Below are positions 1 through 10,400 of a stretch of DNA of 64,000 bases, in pieces. Numbering within the stretch: the first letter of the stretch is position 1; each line of letters opens with the position of its first letter. The position numbers and the translations under genes were made by a program. The DNA is taken from NCBI GenBank assembly GCA_020632715.1, contig JACKFA010000001.1, forward strand, positions 1,612,001 to 1,676,000. Reading direction: 5' to 3'. The stretch is from Deltaproteobacteria bacterium. Its GTDB lineage: Bacteria; Myxococcota_A; UBA9042; PHBI01. The notes under the pieces are model-generated. The model was given only the letters and a program-made list of their open reading frames with translations. It was not told the origin of the DNA and did no database searches.

Positions 1-1
1 G

Positions 2-544
2 GAGGAGAAGGCGCCCGCGCCGCCGCCGAGCAACACCAAGGCCCCCGCCCCGGAGGTCGCGAAGCCCGAGAACCGCGGCGCAGCGCCCGCCGAGCCGCCG
101 GCCGCCCGTCCCGCCGCGCCCTCGGGCCCGGCGGCGCCCGACCGCGCCGCCTCCGACGAGCGCGACTTCGGCGACGACGAGCTCGAGGAGGCACCCGCGC
201 CACAGCGCGCCGCCCCGACCACCGCGCCCCCCCGCCGCGAGTCGACCTCCGACACGGCGGTCACGCGCAAGGCCGACGACAGCAGCCTCGGCGCCCGTCG
301 CGCCGTCGAGGAGGAGCAGGCCCGCGAGCTCGAGGCCCGCGTCCGCGCCCTCTGGGCGCAATACGACGCGGAGCTCGCCCGGGGCGAGCTCGACCGCGCC
401 GACAAGACCCTCGCCGAGATCGAGCGCCTCCGCGGCACCAGCGACCGCACGCGCGAGGCCCGGAAGACCGTCGTCGAGCGCCGCGCGTCGCGCTCGGCGA
501 CCCCCGCGCCGGCTGACGCGCCCGCCACGAAGAGCACCTACTGA
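2..544 (+). CDS. C-terminal part of an Ala/Pro-rich protein (5' end outside window)
   Basis: This is an open frame from the left edge to a TGA at 542-544, about 180 codons with no start in the window. Its first two thirds are low-complexity Ala/Pro/Glu/Arg sequence, which looks like a disordered linker. The last 70 residues or so are charged and predicted helical (a Glu-Ala-Arg-Leu pattern, then an Ala-Glu-Leu-Ala-Arg-Gly-Glu-Leu segment), resembling a single TPR-like helical hairpin. It ends in a short Ala/Pro/Thr/Ser tail. I do not recognise the family. Long disordered linkers of this kind are common in the periplasmic or cytoplasmic parts of single-pass myxobacterial proteins such as anti-sigma factors, but nothing here proves that. 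The gene converges on the sugar kinase downstream with only 19 bases between stops. Confidence 0.6.
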   Translation, partial: EEKAPAPPPSNTKAPAPEVAKPENRGAAPAEPPAARPAAPSGPAAPDRAASDERDFGDDELEEAPAPQRAAPTTAPPRRESTSDTAVTRKADDSSLGARRAVEEEQARELEARVRALWAQYDAELARGELDRADKTLAEIERLRGTSDRTREARKTVVERRASRSATPAPADAPATKSTY

Positions 545-563
545 CGCCTCGCCGCCGCCCGCC

Positions 564-1493
564 TCACGCGAGCGGCCACAGCCGCGCCGCGCCGAGGACG
601 CCGCTCGAGTCGCCGTGCTCCGCGCGCGCGAGCCGGGTGCGCGCCTCGCCGCCGAACACGTAGCGCGGCCACACCGCGGGGACGTCGGCGAGCAGCCTAT
701 CCACGTTCGATAGCCCGCCGCCCAGCACGATCACCTCGGGGTCGAGCACGTTGATGACGCTCGCGAGCGCCTTCCCGAGCCGCTCCACGTACACGTCGAG
801 CGCCGCGGCGGCCGCGGGCTCGCCGCGCTCCGCGAGCGCGACCACCTCGGCCGCCGTGCGCTCGTGCCCCGTCCGCAGCAAGAGCTCCCGCGACAGCGCC
901 CCGCCAGCGAGGAAAGTCTCGACGCAGCCGCGGCGCCCGCAGTAGCAGACGGGCCCGGGGTGCTCGTAGGCGGTCGCCCATGGGAGCGGGTTGTGGCCCC
1001 ACTCGCCGGTCACCCCGTTCGGCCCGCGCAAGAGCTCCCCGCGGACGACCACGCCGCCGCCGACGCCCGTGCCGAGGATCACGGCGAAGACGGAGGCCGC
1101 GCCGCGCCCGGCGCCGTCGCTCGCCTCGGAGAGCGCGAGGCAGTCGGCGTCGTTGGCGAGCCGCACGTCGCGCTCGAGCGCCTGCCCGAGGTCATCCGCG
1201 AGCGGCTGCCCGTTCAGGCACACCGTGTTCGAGTTCTTCAGGCGCCCCGTGAGCGGCGAGATGGTGCCGGGCGTGCCGATCCCCACGGGCGCCTCGAGGC
1301 CGAGCTCGCCTTCGACCCCGCGCACGAGCCCCGCGATCGCGTCGACGATCGCGCGGTACCCGGCGCTCGCGGGCGTCGCGATCCGCCGCCGCAACACGAC
1401 GTTCCCCGCCGGTCCGAGGGCCGCGACCTCGATCTTCGTGCCGCCGAGGTCCACCCCGATGCGGTGGCTCGCGGACAAGAGGCTCCTCACCAT
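564..1493 (-). CDS. ROK-family sugar kinase (fructokinase/N-acetylhexosamine kinase-like)
   Basis: A 309-residue cytoplasmic kinase predicted to transfer phosphate from ATP to a hexose. The N-terminal phosphate loop reads DLGGTK at residues 15-20. The catalytic Asp is in the NDAD motif (D115). The ROK zinc site is complete: GH at 166-167, then CxCGxxGC at 183-190, followed by VE. The GEWGHNPLPW and CYCGRRGCVETF segments resemble the Mak/NagK branch of ROK kinases (fructose or N-acetylglucosamine) more than glucokinase, but the sugar cannot be decided from sequence alone. The length is normal for the family. No ROK repressor-type HTH precedes the kinase domain, so it is an enzyme and not a regulator. 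It is transcribed divergently from the DUF885 gene across about 105 bases. Confidence 0.92.
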   Translation of the reverse strand: MVRSLLSASHRIGVDLGGTKIEVAALGPAGNVVLRRRIATPASAGYRAIVDAIAGLVRGVEGELGLEAPVGIGTPGTISPLTGRLKNSNTVCLNGQPLADDLGQALERDVRLANDADCLALSEASDGAGRGAASVFAVILGTGVGGGVVVRGELLRGPNGVTGEWGHNPLPWATAYEHPGPVCYCGRRGCVETFLAGGALSRELLLRTGHERTAAEVVALAERGEPAAAAALDVYVERLGKALASVINVLDPEVIVLGGGLSNVDRLLADVPAVWPRYVFGGEARTRLARAEHGDSSGVLGAARLWPLA

Positions 1494-1598
1494 ACCCAGA
1501 GCCTAAGCCGCCGCGCCCCCGTTTGAAAGCGACGCCCACCGCCCGCCCAGGCGCTTTCTCCTCCCGGCCGCGCGCCGCTCGACGTACCATGCCCCCTC

Positions 1599-3134
1599 AT
1601 GGCCTCCCGCGACGACGTCCGCGCGCGCTTCCTCGCCCACGCGCTCGACCGCTTCCCCGAGGACGCGAGCTCCCTCGGCGCCGGCGGCGACCACCGCCTG
1701 CGCGACCCCTCCGCCGCCGCCTTCGAGGCCGAGGAGCGCGCCCTCACCGCGCTCCGCGCCGACGCCCACGCCTGGGCGCCCGCCTCGCCCGCCGCGGCCC
1801 TCGATCGCCTCGCGATGCTGCGCCGCGCCGACTTCCGCCTCCGCACCCTCAAGGACCGCCGCGCCCGCCGCAACCTCGAGCTCGTCGCGCTGCCCTACGC
1901 CGCCGTCGCCTACGTCGAGAGCCACGGCCGGGCCGCCGGCGCCCGCGCCGCCCAGATCCCCGCCTACCTCGACGCCCTCGGCGCCACCCTCCGCCACGAG
2001 CTCGCCCGCGGCTGGGTCCCCGAGCCCCTCGTCGTCGAGGCCTTCCTCTGCGAGGTCCTCCCCGCCGCGGCCGCCGGCCTGCGCGCCTCCGGTCACGCCG
2101 ACGCCGCCCGCGCCTACGACGCCTTCACCCCCGTCCTCGACGCCTGCGGCGCCCGCGCCGTCGAAGGCGGCGACGCCCTCGGCGACGACGAGCTCCGCTT
2201 CCGCCTCGCGTCCTTCGGCGTCGACCCGCCCGAGCGCCTCGCCGAGCGCGCCCGCGCCTCGCTCGCCGAGGCCCAGGCCGCCCTCCGCGCGCGCTGCCCC
2301 GGCGGCGAGCCCCTCGCGAAGCACCTCGCGCGCCTCATGGCGCCGACGCTCGGCGACGACGTCGAGGCCTTCTACGTCCTCCGCTGCGACGAGCTCGTCG
2401 ACCGCGCCCGCGACCGCCTCGTCCCGTGGCCGCCCAACACCGACGTGCGCGTGCGCGTGCTCGCCGCCCCGCCGGGCCTCGCGCACGGCAACTGGCCCTG
2501 CCCCCTCTTCGACCCGGACGCCCACGGCGCCTTCCTCATCGACCCCGATCCCGCCGGCAACCCGCGCTTCTGGGCCGAGGTCTTCACCGTCCACGAGGCC
2601 GTCCCCGGCCACTACCTCCAGAGCGCGTGGTGGCAGGCCGCCCACGGCGACGGCGGCCACGCCCACGCCGTCCGCTTCCTGAACGTCGCCGACGACGTCG
2701 CCGCGAGCTGGCAGGACTGGGGCCCCATGGTCATGATCGAGGGCTGGGCCGTCCACGCCGAGCAGATCATGTGGCGCGACGGCTACTTCGCCGGCCCGGC
2801 CGCCGACGCCGCGCTCGTCTCGAACGCCCTCCGCGCCGTGCGCGTCCTCGTCGATCTCGGCCTCCAGGCGGGGCGCATGACCCCCGACGAGGCCGCCGCG
2901 CTCTACGTCCGCGAGGCCTGCATGCCCGAGCCGTGGGCGCGCGCGCAGGTCGTGCGGCACCGACGGATCCCGCTCCAGGGCCTCACCTACCTCGCCGGGC
3001 GCCTCGCGCTCGAGGATCTCGAGGCCGCGGCCGCCGCGCGCGGCGTGTCGACCCTCGAGGCGCGCCGCCGGCTCCTCGCGGAGGGGCCGCTCCCGCCCGC
3101 GCTCCTGCACGACATCGTGCTCGGCGGGGGGTGA
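1599..3134 (+). CDS. DUF885-family putative zinc hydrolase
   Basis: A 511-residue protein of the DUF885 family. These are all-helical, predicted metal-dependent hydrolases distantly similar to M3/M32-type carboxypeptidases. The family signature HEAVPGHY is present at residues 332-339 (HExxxGH, with H332, E333 and H338 the likely metal ligands and general base). It is followed by a conserved second region in which a Glu lies in the MIEGWAVHAEQ segment. No signal peptide is seen, so it is probably cytoplasmic. The length is slightly under the usual 550-600 residues for the family, mostly through a short N-terminus. Arg/Ala-rich helices before the active site are typical of the family. The substrate is unknown. 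It is followed after 50 bases by a lipoprotein gene on the same strand, but I see no functional link. Confidence 0.88.
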   Translation: MASRDDVRARFLAHALDRFPEDASSLGAGGDHRLRDPSAAAFEAEERALTALRADAHAWAPASPAAALDRLAMLRRADFRLRTLKDRRARRNLELVALPYAAVAYVESHGRAAGARAAQIPAYLDALGATLRHELARGWVPEPLVVEAFLCEVLPAAAAGLRASGHADAARAYDAFTPVLDACGARAVEGGDALGDDELRFRLASFGVDPPERLAERARASLAEAQAALRARCPGGEPLAKHLARLMAPTLGDDVEAFYVLRCDELVDRARDRLVPWPPNTDVRVRVLAAPPGLAHGNWPCPLFDPDAHGAFLIDPDPAGNPRFWAEVFTVHEAVPGHYLQSAWWQAAHGDGGHAHAVRFLNVADDVAASWQDWGPMVMIEGWAVHAEQIMWRDGYFAGPAADAALVSNALRAVRVLVDLGLQAGRMTPDEAAALYVREACMPEPWARAQVVRHRRIPLQGLTYLAGRLALEDLEAAAAARGVSTLEARRRLLAEGPLPPALLHDIVLGGG

Positions 3135-3184
3135 TCGTCGGCCGGTCGCGTGCAACGACCTCGCGACTGTGCCACCCTGCCGAC

Positions 3185-5220
3185 ATGAAACGGGGGGCGT
3201 TCATCATCGGGTGGGCGGGGGCGTTCGCGTTCCTGCTCACGGGTTGCGGCGACGACGGGACGACCGGCGGCGGCGGTAGCGACACGGTCTCCGTCGACGC
3301 GGCCGACACCTTCATCGACCCCGACGCCATCGTCGTCATCGACACCGTCCAGCCCGTCGACACCGAGAGCGTCGACGGCACCGGCGGTGACACGGACAGC
3401 GGCGGCGAGGCCGGCGACTTCGGCGAGCCCTGCCGGAGCAACGTCGACTGCAACTCCGGGTGGTGCGTCCTCGGCAAGGAGGGCTACATCTGCACGAAGC
3501 TCTGCGAGCAGGTGTGCCCGGCCGGCTTCGACTGCAAGTCCATCAGCGCGGGCGACGCGGACATCGCGTTCGTCTGCGTCCCCGACCTCACCTGCGTCCC
3601 CGAGGAGGGGCCCGACTACGCGGGCGACTCGATCGACTCCAACTGCGACGGCATCGACGGTGAGGTCGAGAACGGCGTCTTCGTCGCGCGGAACGGCTCC
3701 GACACGGCGAACAACGGCACCATCCGGCAGCCGCTCCAGACCATCGCCGCCGGCCTCGCCCAGGCCGTCGCCCAGGGCAAGCGCGACGTCTACGTCGCGA
3801 GCGGGGTCTACTCGGAGAGCGTCGTCCTCGCCGACGGGAAGGGCGTCTTCGGCGGCTACTCGGCCGACTTCGCCGTGCGCGATCCGGCCGCCCTCGAGAC
3901 CGCCATCATCGGCGACCCCCCGAGCGCCTCGGCCCCCGGCGCCGTCACGGCCATCGAGCTCGGCAACGCCGACGGCGCCCCGGCCACCATCCTCCGCGGC
4001 TTCACCGTGTTCGGCGCGAACGCCGCGAACGTCGTCGGCGCCAACAGCTACGCCGTCTACCTGCGCGACTGCGGCGACGGGCTCGAGCTCATCGACAACC
4101 ACGTCATCGGCGGCGCCGGCGGCAACGGCGCGCCCGGGGACCCCGGCGTCGACGGCCTCGACGGCCTCGACGGGCAGCCCGGCCAGAACGCCTTCGACGT
4201 GCACACCTTCAACGGCCAGAACAACCGCACCTGCGGCTCGTCGGCCGCGATCAACGGCGGCGCCGGCGCCGCGCGCATGTGCAGCGACGGCACGAACGTC
4301 TCGGGCGGCGGCGGCGGGCGGTCGCGCTGCCCGGCGCACGGCACCGAGCCCATCACCGAGGACGCAGGCGCGGCCGGGCTCGGCTCGGCGGGCGGGGCCG
4401 GCGGCGCGGCCGGCTGGGACCTCCAGATCGACACCGAGACGCGCTGCTACTCCTGCGTCGTCCCGCCGGACAACCACAACATGAGCGGCGGCCTCGGGCA
4501 GCCCGGCGGCGCCGGCATCGACGGCGCGCGCGGCGAGGGCTGCGACGCCGGCGACGGCAGCGTCGAGGGCGGCGACTGGGTCGGCAACGGCGGCGACGAC
4601 GGGGCGACGGCGCGCACGGCTCCGGCGGCGGCGGGGGGCGGCTCGGGCGGCGGCGTCGACGTGCTCGGCAACGAGTGCATCGGCGAGAGCGAGGTCTGGG
4701 GCGAGGACGTCGGCGGCTCGGGCGGCGGCGGCGGCTCCGGCGGGTGCCGCGGGCGCGCGCGCGCGGCGGCGAGGCCGGCGGCGGGAGCTTCGGGATCTTC
4801 GTCGTCTACACGAGCCCCGCGACGAGCCTGCCGCTCCTGAAGGACAACCTCATCCGCCGCGGCAGCGGCGGGGTCGGCGGCGCCGGCGGCCCTGGCGGAG
4901 CTGGCGGCGTGCCGGGGCGCGGGGCGCCGGGCGGCATGTCGGGCGAGGGCTCGCTCGCGACGTTCTGCGCGTTCGCGGGCGCGACGGGCGGCGACGGCGG
5001 CCAGGGCGGCCACGGCGGTGGCGGCGGCGGTGGCTGCGGCGGCGCCAGCTACGGCGTCTTCGCGTGGCTCGCCGGCGGGAGCGCCGATCTCAGCGCGTGG
5101 TCCGGCCTCAACGCCTTCGAGACCGGCGGCAGCGGCGGCAGCGGCGGCGCGGGCGGCGCGTCGCTCGGCGCGAGCGGCACCGGGGGCACCGCGGGCGTCG
5201 CGGCCGACACGAACTTCTGA
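3185..5220 (+). CDS. Glycine-rich exported lipoprotein, frameshifted near 4760
   Basis: The N-terminus is a lipoprotein signal with lipobox LTGC (C21), followed by GDD and an Asp/Thr/Val-rich linker. A Cys-containing segment (about residues 80-150) and a predicted beta-helix start follow: a VARNGSD...QPLQTIAAGL pattern of the DUF1565 type. The rest is dominated by Gly-rich tracts. The starting frame runs only to 4840. The sequence characteristic of the family (SFGIFVVYTS, then Gly-rich repeats ending VAADTNF) continues in another frame to the TGA at 5218-5220. The switch lies in the alternating GC run around 4750-4775, consistent with one lost base or a gained GC dinucleotide. A second, compensating shift may exist around 4605-4640, where the neighbouring frame reads more Gly-rich. 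Sequencing error or a decaying gene are both possible. The start has no strong ribosome site. Confidence 0.75.
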
Positions 5221-5226
5221 CGGCTC

Positions 5227-5244
5227 CGGCGGCGTCAGCCGCCG
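5227..5244. terminator. Hairpin between converging genes
   Basis: CGGCGGC at 5227-5233 pairs with GCCGCCG at 5238-5244 around a four-base loop (GTCA). It sits between the stop of the glycine-rich lipoprotein and the end of the RCK gene, overlapping the latter's stop codon. There is no T-tract, so it is at best a weak bidirectional terminator. Confidence 0.3.
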
Positions 5245-5960
5245 CGGAGCATGGTCCGCAGCCGGTCGAGCTGGTGCGGCTCGCCGAGCGCCATCACGGC
5301 GCCGCCCGCGCGGAGCCGCGCCCGCGGCGACGGGTGGTACTCGAACGCCCCGCGCCCGCCGCGCCGGAGGCCGAGCACGACGCTCCCCGAGCACTGCTGG
5401 AGGCACGCCTCGCCGAGCGTCTTGCCGGCGAGCGGGCTCCCCTCGGGGATGTCGAGGCGCGCGATCTGCTCCTTCCGGTCGCCCGACGCGATGAGGGCCT
5501 CGACGAAGTCCGCCATGGCCGGCAGCACCATGCGCGTCGCGAGCTCGCCGCCGCCGAGCTCCGCGGGGTTCACCACCGCCGCGCCGAGCTGCCGGAAGCG
5601 CGGCGCGTCCGCGGCGTTCCCGATCCGCGCCACGAGCGGCACCGTCGGGTTCAGCCGCCGCGCCATCGTGCACAGGAAGAGGTTGTCGCGCAGCGGCTGG
5701 AGCGCCGAGATGAACCCGCGCGCCTCCGCGACCCCAGCCGTCACGAGCGCGTCGCGGGCGAACGCGTCCGCGATGAGCGTCTCGAGCCCCGGATCGTCGG
5801 TCGCGAGCAGCCCGAGCCGCGCCGGGTCGCGGTCGACCGCCGTCACCGGCGCCCCGAGCCGCCTGAGCTCCGCCACCGCCGCGCGCCCGACCGCCCCCGC
5901 CCCGACGACCACGACGCGCGCGCCCTCGTCGCCTCCCCGCGGCGCCGCGACCGCGCTCAC
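5235..5960 (-). CDS. Stand-alone RCK (TrkA-N/TrkA-C) regulatory subunit
   Basis: A 241-residue soluble protein with a Rossmann-type RCK-N domain (VVVVGAGAVG nucleotide loop near residue 15, acidic residue of VDRDP about 20 residues later) and a C-terminal TrkA-C/RCK-C domain (ARLDIPEGSPLAGKTLGE). The GTG start overlaps the upstream channel's TGA as GTGA, so the two are translationally coupled. It has no membrane segment of its own. Its RCK domains are clearly similar to those attached to the upstream channel (compare NLFLCTMARRLNP here with NLLLCVTARQLNP there). It most likely assembles with the channel into a gating ring that senses nucleotides or ions. The alternative is that it serves a Trk/Ktr-type transporter elsewhere, but the overlap favours the channel. 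Confidence 0.85.
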   Translation of the reverse strand: MSAVAAPRGGDEGARVVVVGAGAVGRAAVAELRRLGAPVTAVDRDPARLGLLATDDPGLETLIADAFARDALVTAGVAEARGFISALQPLRDNLFLCTMARRLNPTVPLVARIGNAADAPRFRQLGAAVVNPAELGGGELATRMVLPAMADFVEALIASGDRKEQIARLDIPEGSPLAGKTLGEACLQQCSGSVVLGLRRGGRGAFEYHPSPRARLRAGGAVMALGEPHQLDRLRTMLRGG

Positions 5961-7138
5961 GACCCGGTCTCCCGCTCCGGCGTCGCCTGCCGCGAGAACG
6001 ACGGGCCGAGCCCGAGCAGCCCCCGCCGCCCCGCCCCGGGCGCCAGCATCCGCCGCGCCGCGCGCCGCTCCGCGCGGCTCCCGAGGACGAGCAGCGCGCC
6101 GCCCGCCTCGAGGCGCGCCTCCGGCGGCGGGTGGTAGTCGTATCGCTCCTCGTCCGAGAGGCGGAGCCCCACGGCGAGGCAGCCCGAGCGCGCCTCGAGC
6201 CCGACCTCGCCGAGGGTGCGCTCCGCCGCGGGCGCGTCCCTCGCGATGACGATCTCCTCGAGGTGCCGGTGGTGCGACTCGTCGCCCACGAGGGCGTCCG
6301 TGAACGCGACGAGCTCCGGCCTGAGCAGCGTGTTCGCGATGCGCGCGCCGCCGTACGACGGCGGGTGGATGAGGGCGCTCACGACCCCATCGAACATATC
6401 GGCGTTCGCGGGGTCGATGAGGCGCGACACCACGCGCAGCCCCGGGTTCAGCTGGCGCGCGGTCACGCAGAGCAGGAGGTTGTCGCGGTCGTCCGCGAAG
6501 GCGGCGACGAGCCCGCGCGCCCGCTCGATGCGCGCCACGCGGAGCGTCGCCTCGTCGAAGGCGTCGCCCACGACGAAGAGGACGTCGCTGCTGTTCGTGC
6601 GGATGAGCTGCTCCACGCGCTCGGCGTCGCGGTCGATGCCGACGGCCGTGGTGCGCGCGCGCGTCAGGCTCGCGAAGGTCCGGCGCCCCGTGAGCCCGAG
6701 GCCGCAGACGAGCACGTGGTCGCGCTTCGTCCGGAGCCGCGTCTCGTGGCGGCGTCGCCACACGCGGTAGACGAGGTCCCCCTCGACGACGACCGCCGCG
6801 ACCGAGGTCAGGAAGTAGAGGACCGAGGCGCCGCCGAAGAGGATGAGCGCCATCGTGAAGATCCGGAGCTCGTCCGTCGCGATGGGGATGACCTCGTTGA
6901 ACCCCACCGTCGAGATGGTCACGACCGTCATGTAGACGCACTCGACGAGCGAGTGGCGGCCGTCCGTCAGGTGCCAGAAGCCCCAGGTCCCGAAGCCGAG
7001 GATGACGAGCACCATGATGCCGGCGCGCGCGAGGCGGATGTAGCGCTGCCGTCGCTCGGTCTCTTCGGCGAGGCTCGCGATGGACGTGCCGAGGCGGAAC
7101 GTCGAGTGGGTCGAATCGGTCGGGCGCGGCTCTCTCAC
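5957..7138 (-). CDS. Two-TM potassium channel with C-terminal RCK domains
   Basis: From the GTG at 7138 this is a 393-residue inner-membrane channel. TM1 is at about residues 38-58, the pore helix and filter at TVGFNE (77-82), TM2 at about 93-115, then RCK-N (HVLVCGLGLTG) and RCK-C. A longer frame starts at a GTG at 7249 (430 residues). I prefer 7138 because GGAGA lies five bases upstream on the minus strand and because the extra 37 residues are Arg/Ala-rich and featureless. The filter differs from the classical TVGYGD, so selectivity should not be assumed. K+ is the usual substrate of the family. The gene is followed without a gap by a separate RCK gene. Transcription is divergent from the giant lipoprotein at 7500. 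Confidence 0.88.
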   Translation of the reverse strand: MREPRPTDSTHSTFRLGTSIASLAEETERRQRYIRLARAGIMVLVILGFGTWGFWHLTDGRHSLVECVYMTVVTISTVGFNEVIPIATDELRIFTMALILFGGASVLYFLTSVAAVVVEGDLVYRVWRRRHETRLRTKRDHVLVCGLGLTGRRTFASLTRARTTAVGIDRDAERVEQLIRTNSSDVLFVVGDAFDEATLRVARIERARGLVAAFADDRDNLLLCVTARQLNPGLRVVSRLIDPANADMFDGVVSALIHPPSYGGARIANTLLRPELVAFTDALVGDESHHRHLEEIVIARDAPAAERTLGEVGLEARSGCLAVGLRLSDEERYDYHPPPEARLEAGGALLVLGSRAERRAARRMLAPGAGRRGLLGLGPSFSRQATPERETGS

Positions 7139-7499
7139 GAGCTCTCCGGCGGCGAGCGGCGCGCGCGCGAAACCTCGCCGCGCGGCCCTCGCCGTCGATT
7201 CTAGCAGCCCTCGGGAGAGAGTCCACGCCACGGGGGCGCGCCCGGTCACCGCTCGGCCGCGCCGGGGGCGGCGCTTTACATCCGCTTACACGGCCGTTAA
7301 CCGCGCTCTCAATTCTCGGCTAAATCCTCGGCGCGATCCGCCCGACTCCGAGTTTGGGTGCCGCGCCGTGCGCGACGTGCACCCCGCGTGCGCGAGCCCC
7401 GCCCCGCGACGAGACGACCCCGTGGCGCCCCTCAGCGACCGCGCGGGCCGAGCTGTGCCGTTTCCCCCGCCTCGAGACAGGACGAAGAGAGGAACCCCC
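7139..7499. promoter_or_regulatory. Divergent promoter region with AT-rich island
   Basis: This gap separates the channel (minus) and the giant lipoprotein (plus). Around 7270-7325 the sequence is clearly less GC-rich than the surroundings. On the plus strand TTTACA (7275-7280) is followed after 17 bases by TAACCG (7298-7303), an acceptable sigma-70-like pair. A partly repeated TTACA at 7276 and 7286 and a GTTAAC palindrome (7296-7301) may be regulator contacts. On the minus strand TTGAGA near 7310 is a candidate -35 for the channel. The stretch 7320-7485 holds no gene I can support. The purine-rich AGAGAGGAA at about 7485-7494 is the ribosome site for the start at 7500. Confidence 0.35.
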
Positions 7500-10400
7500 A
7501 TGACCCTTCCCCGCCTGGCCATCCTCGTCACCGCCTGCAGCGTCCTCGCTGCGGCCTGCGGTGACGGCGCGTCCAACGCGCCCGACACCGCGACCCCCGA
7601 CGCCACGACCGCGTCGGACACGGACACGGGCGCGGGTGACACCGCGACCGGTGACACCGACCCCGGGACCGACACCGGCCCGGGCGACACCGCCGTGCCC
7701 GTCGACACGACGCCGCCGCCGAGCGGCGCCATCGCGATGGGCTTCGCCACCCTCGACGGCGTCGTGGACGGCGCGTCCCTCCTCTTCTACCCCGACGACG
7801 AGCCGCGCTCCTACGCGGACGCCCAGTACCCGGGCTTCCAGACCGACGTCGTCGTGACGACGGGCGACATCCCCGTCGGCACCGTCGTGACGCTCTCGGT
7901 CGACGACGCCATCGTCGCGACCCGCACCGTCGCGCTCTTCGACGACGCCGTCACCGAGGGCGCCGTCTTCGAGCTCGTCACGGTCGCCCCCGGCGTCTCG
8001 CGCGTCGAGGTCACGGTCGTCGACCAGACCGGCGCGACCATCGGCGTCGGCACCGACATCGAGCTCGTCACGACGCCCTGCGCCGTGACCGTCGCGCTCG
8101 TCGGCGGCGGCTGCGTCGTCGCCGACGCGGACGCCGAGGAGCCCGGCCTCCAGGCCGCCTTCGCCGTCACGCGCACCGGCGGCGACTGCGCCGGCGCCAC
8201 CGTCTCGACCGCCATCGGCGAGCGCCGCTGGACCGCCGACGCGAGCTTCGCCGAGGGCGACGCGCAGACCGTGGTCCTCACGGTCGACCCCGGTGACGCC
8301 CCCGTGGAGCGCCTCGCCCACGTCACCGTCGCGGCCGCGCACCCCGCGTCGCGCGCCCTCGACGGCGCCGCCGAGGTCGACGTGACCGTCGACACCAAGG
8401 CCCCGGCGCCCTCGTTCCTCGCGCCGACCACGGACGAGCTCACCCTCGCCGACGACGGCAACGGCGACGCGAGCGACGGGATCCAGCGCGACATCGTCGT
8501 GGCCGGCGGGGCCGACGACGTCGCCGGGATCGTCGTCACCGTGGGTGGCGAGGAGAGCGGCGAGGGCGTCCCGAGCGGCAGCACCTGGACCTTCGCGAGC
8601 CACGCCTTCACGGAGGACGGCGAGGTCGCCCTCTCGGCCACCGCCACCGACGCCTGCGGCAACGCCGCCTCGGTCGACGCGACGGTCACCGTCTGGGCCC
8701 ACCGCCCGGTCGCGACGCTCTCCGTCCCGGGGAACGGCACCCTCTACGCGAAGGACGACGGCGATCCCGCGACCGCCGAGGTCTTCGAGACGACCGCCAC
8801 GGTCACCGTCACGGGCGCCGCGCCCGGCATGGGCGTCGCCGTGAAGTGCACGACCGGCGACGACGCGATGATCGAGCTCGCCCAGGCCGACCTCGGCGAC
8901 GACGTCGCCGGCGAGGCCGTCCTCACGTTCGAGCTCGCGCTCGACCGCGCCGTCCTCGGCGCCTCCACCGTGTGTGGCGCCGTGGTGACCTGGCACAACG
9001 ACGCCGTCAGCGCCGCCGTGCCGCTCACCATCGCGCTCCCCGCCCCGACCCTCGCCATCAGCGGCCCGAACGACGGCGCCCTCCTCGCGACGCGCGCGGT
9101 CGTCGTCTCCGGCGCCGCGAGCGCGCTGGACGGGCGCCGCGTCCAGGTCGCGCTCGTCGACGCGGCCGGCGAGATCGCCGCCACCGCCGACTCCGACCTC
9201 GTCGTGAACGGCCTCTGGACCGCCGTCGTGGGCGGCCCGACCCTCGCCGACGGCGCCTACACCGTCGTCGTCGACGCCCAGGACGCCTACGGCAACGTCG
9301 TCTCCGACATCGGGACGATCGCGCCGCGCCATGTCACCATCGACGCGACCGCCCCGTCCGTGGCGATCGTCGCCCCCGCGGGCGACACGCTCGACCCGGC
9401 CAACGACGCGGCCGCCGCCGACGCGAACCCGACGGAGCCCGGCTACCAGACCCGCGTCACCTGGAAGGTCGACGGCGAGGCCGTGGCGGCCGGGACGATG
9501 ATCTGCCTGTGGGTCGACGGCGACGCCATCCCGTGCCAGGCCCCGGACGCGACGACCTTCGAGGCCACCTGGGAGGTCACCCTCGGCGCCGGCTCGGTCA
9601 CGCTCTCGGCCCTCGCGCGCGACCCGGCCGGCAACGTGTCCCAGACGGTCGTCACGGTCGTCCAGCTCCTCATCGACGCGCCCAACGTCGCCATCACCGC
9701 GCCCGCCGCGGGCCTCATCACGACGGACACGACCGTCGACGTCACCGTGCACGTCGCGGACGCGGTCACGACGAACGGCGTCGACGGCGCCACGGTCGGC
9801 CTCCTCGTCGACGGCGAGCCCTGGGGCGGCGCCGCGCAGGCCCTCGGCGGCGGTGACTACCGCTTCGCCGCCGTCCCGCTCACGAGCGGCGCGACCACGG
9901 CCTTCCGCGCGTCGGCGACCTTCGCGAGCGACCCCGGCTACAGCGCCGAGCGTGTCGTCGTGCAGAAGAGCGTCGCGCCGACGGTCGCCATCGCGTCGCC
10001 CTCGGCCGGCGCGCGCTTCAACCTCGCGAGCGAGGCGTGCCTCGGCACTGGCGCCGCCTGCGTGACCGACGTGACCGTCGCCGTCACCGACCTCGAGCCC
10101 GGCTCGCCCGTGACGCTGTCCGTCGACTGCGGCGCCGGCGCCACCACGCTCGACGCGACCGCCGGCGACGACGGCGCCCCCGTCGTCTTCAGCGCGGTCT
10201 CCCTCGCCCACGGCGCCGCCGGCTGCGACGTCGGCGCGCACGTCGTCGACGCCGCCGGCCAGGCCGCCGACGCGGTCGCCGCCCACGTCGTCGTCGACCG
10301 CAAGGCGCCGACCATCGCCGTGCTCGCCCCGACGACCCCGACGCTCTCGTACATCGACGACCAGAAGCCCGGCACCCCCGGCATGCAGTCGGCCCTGAAG

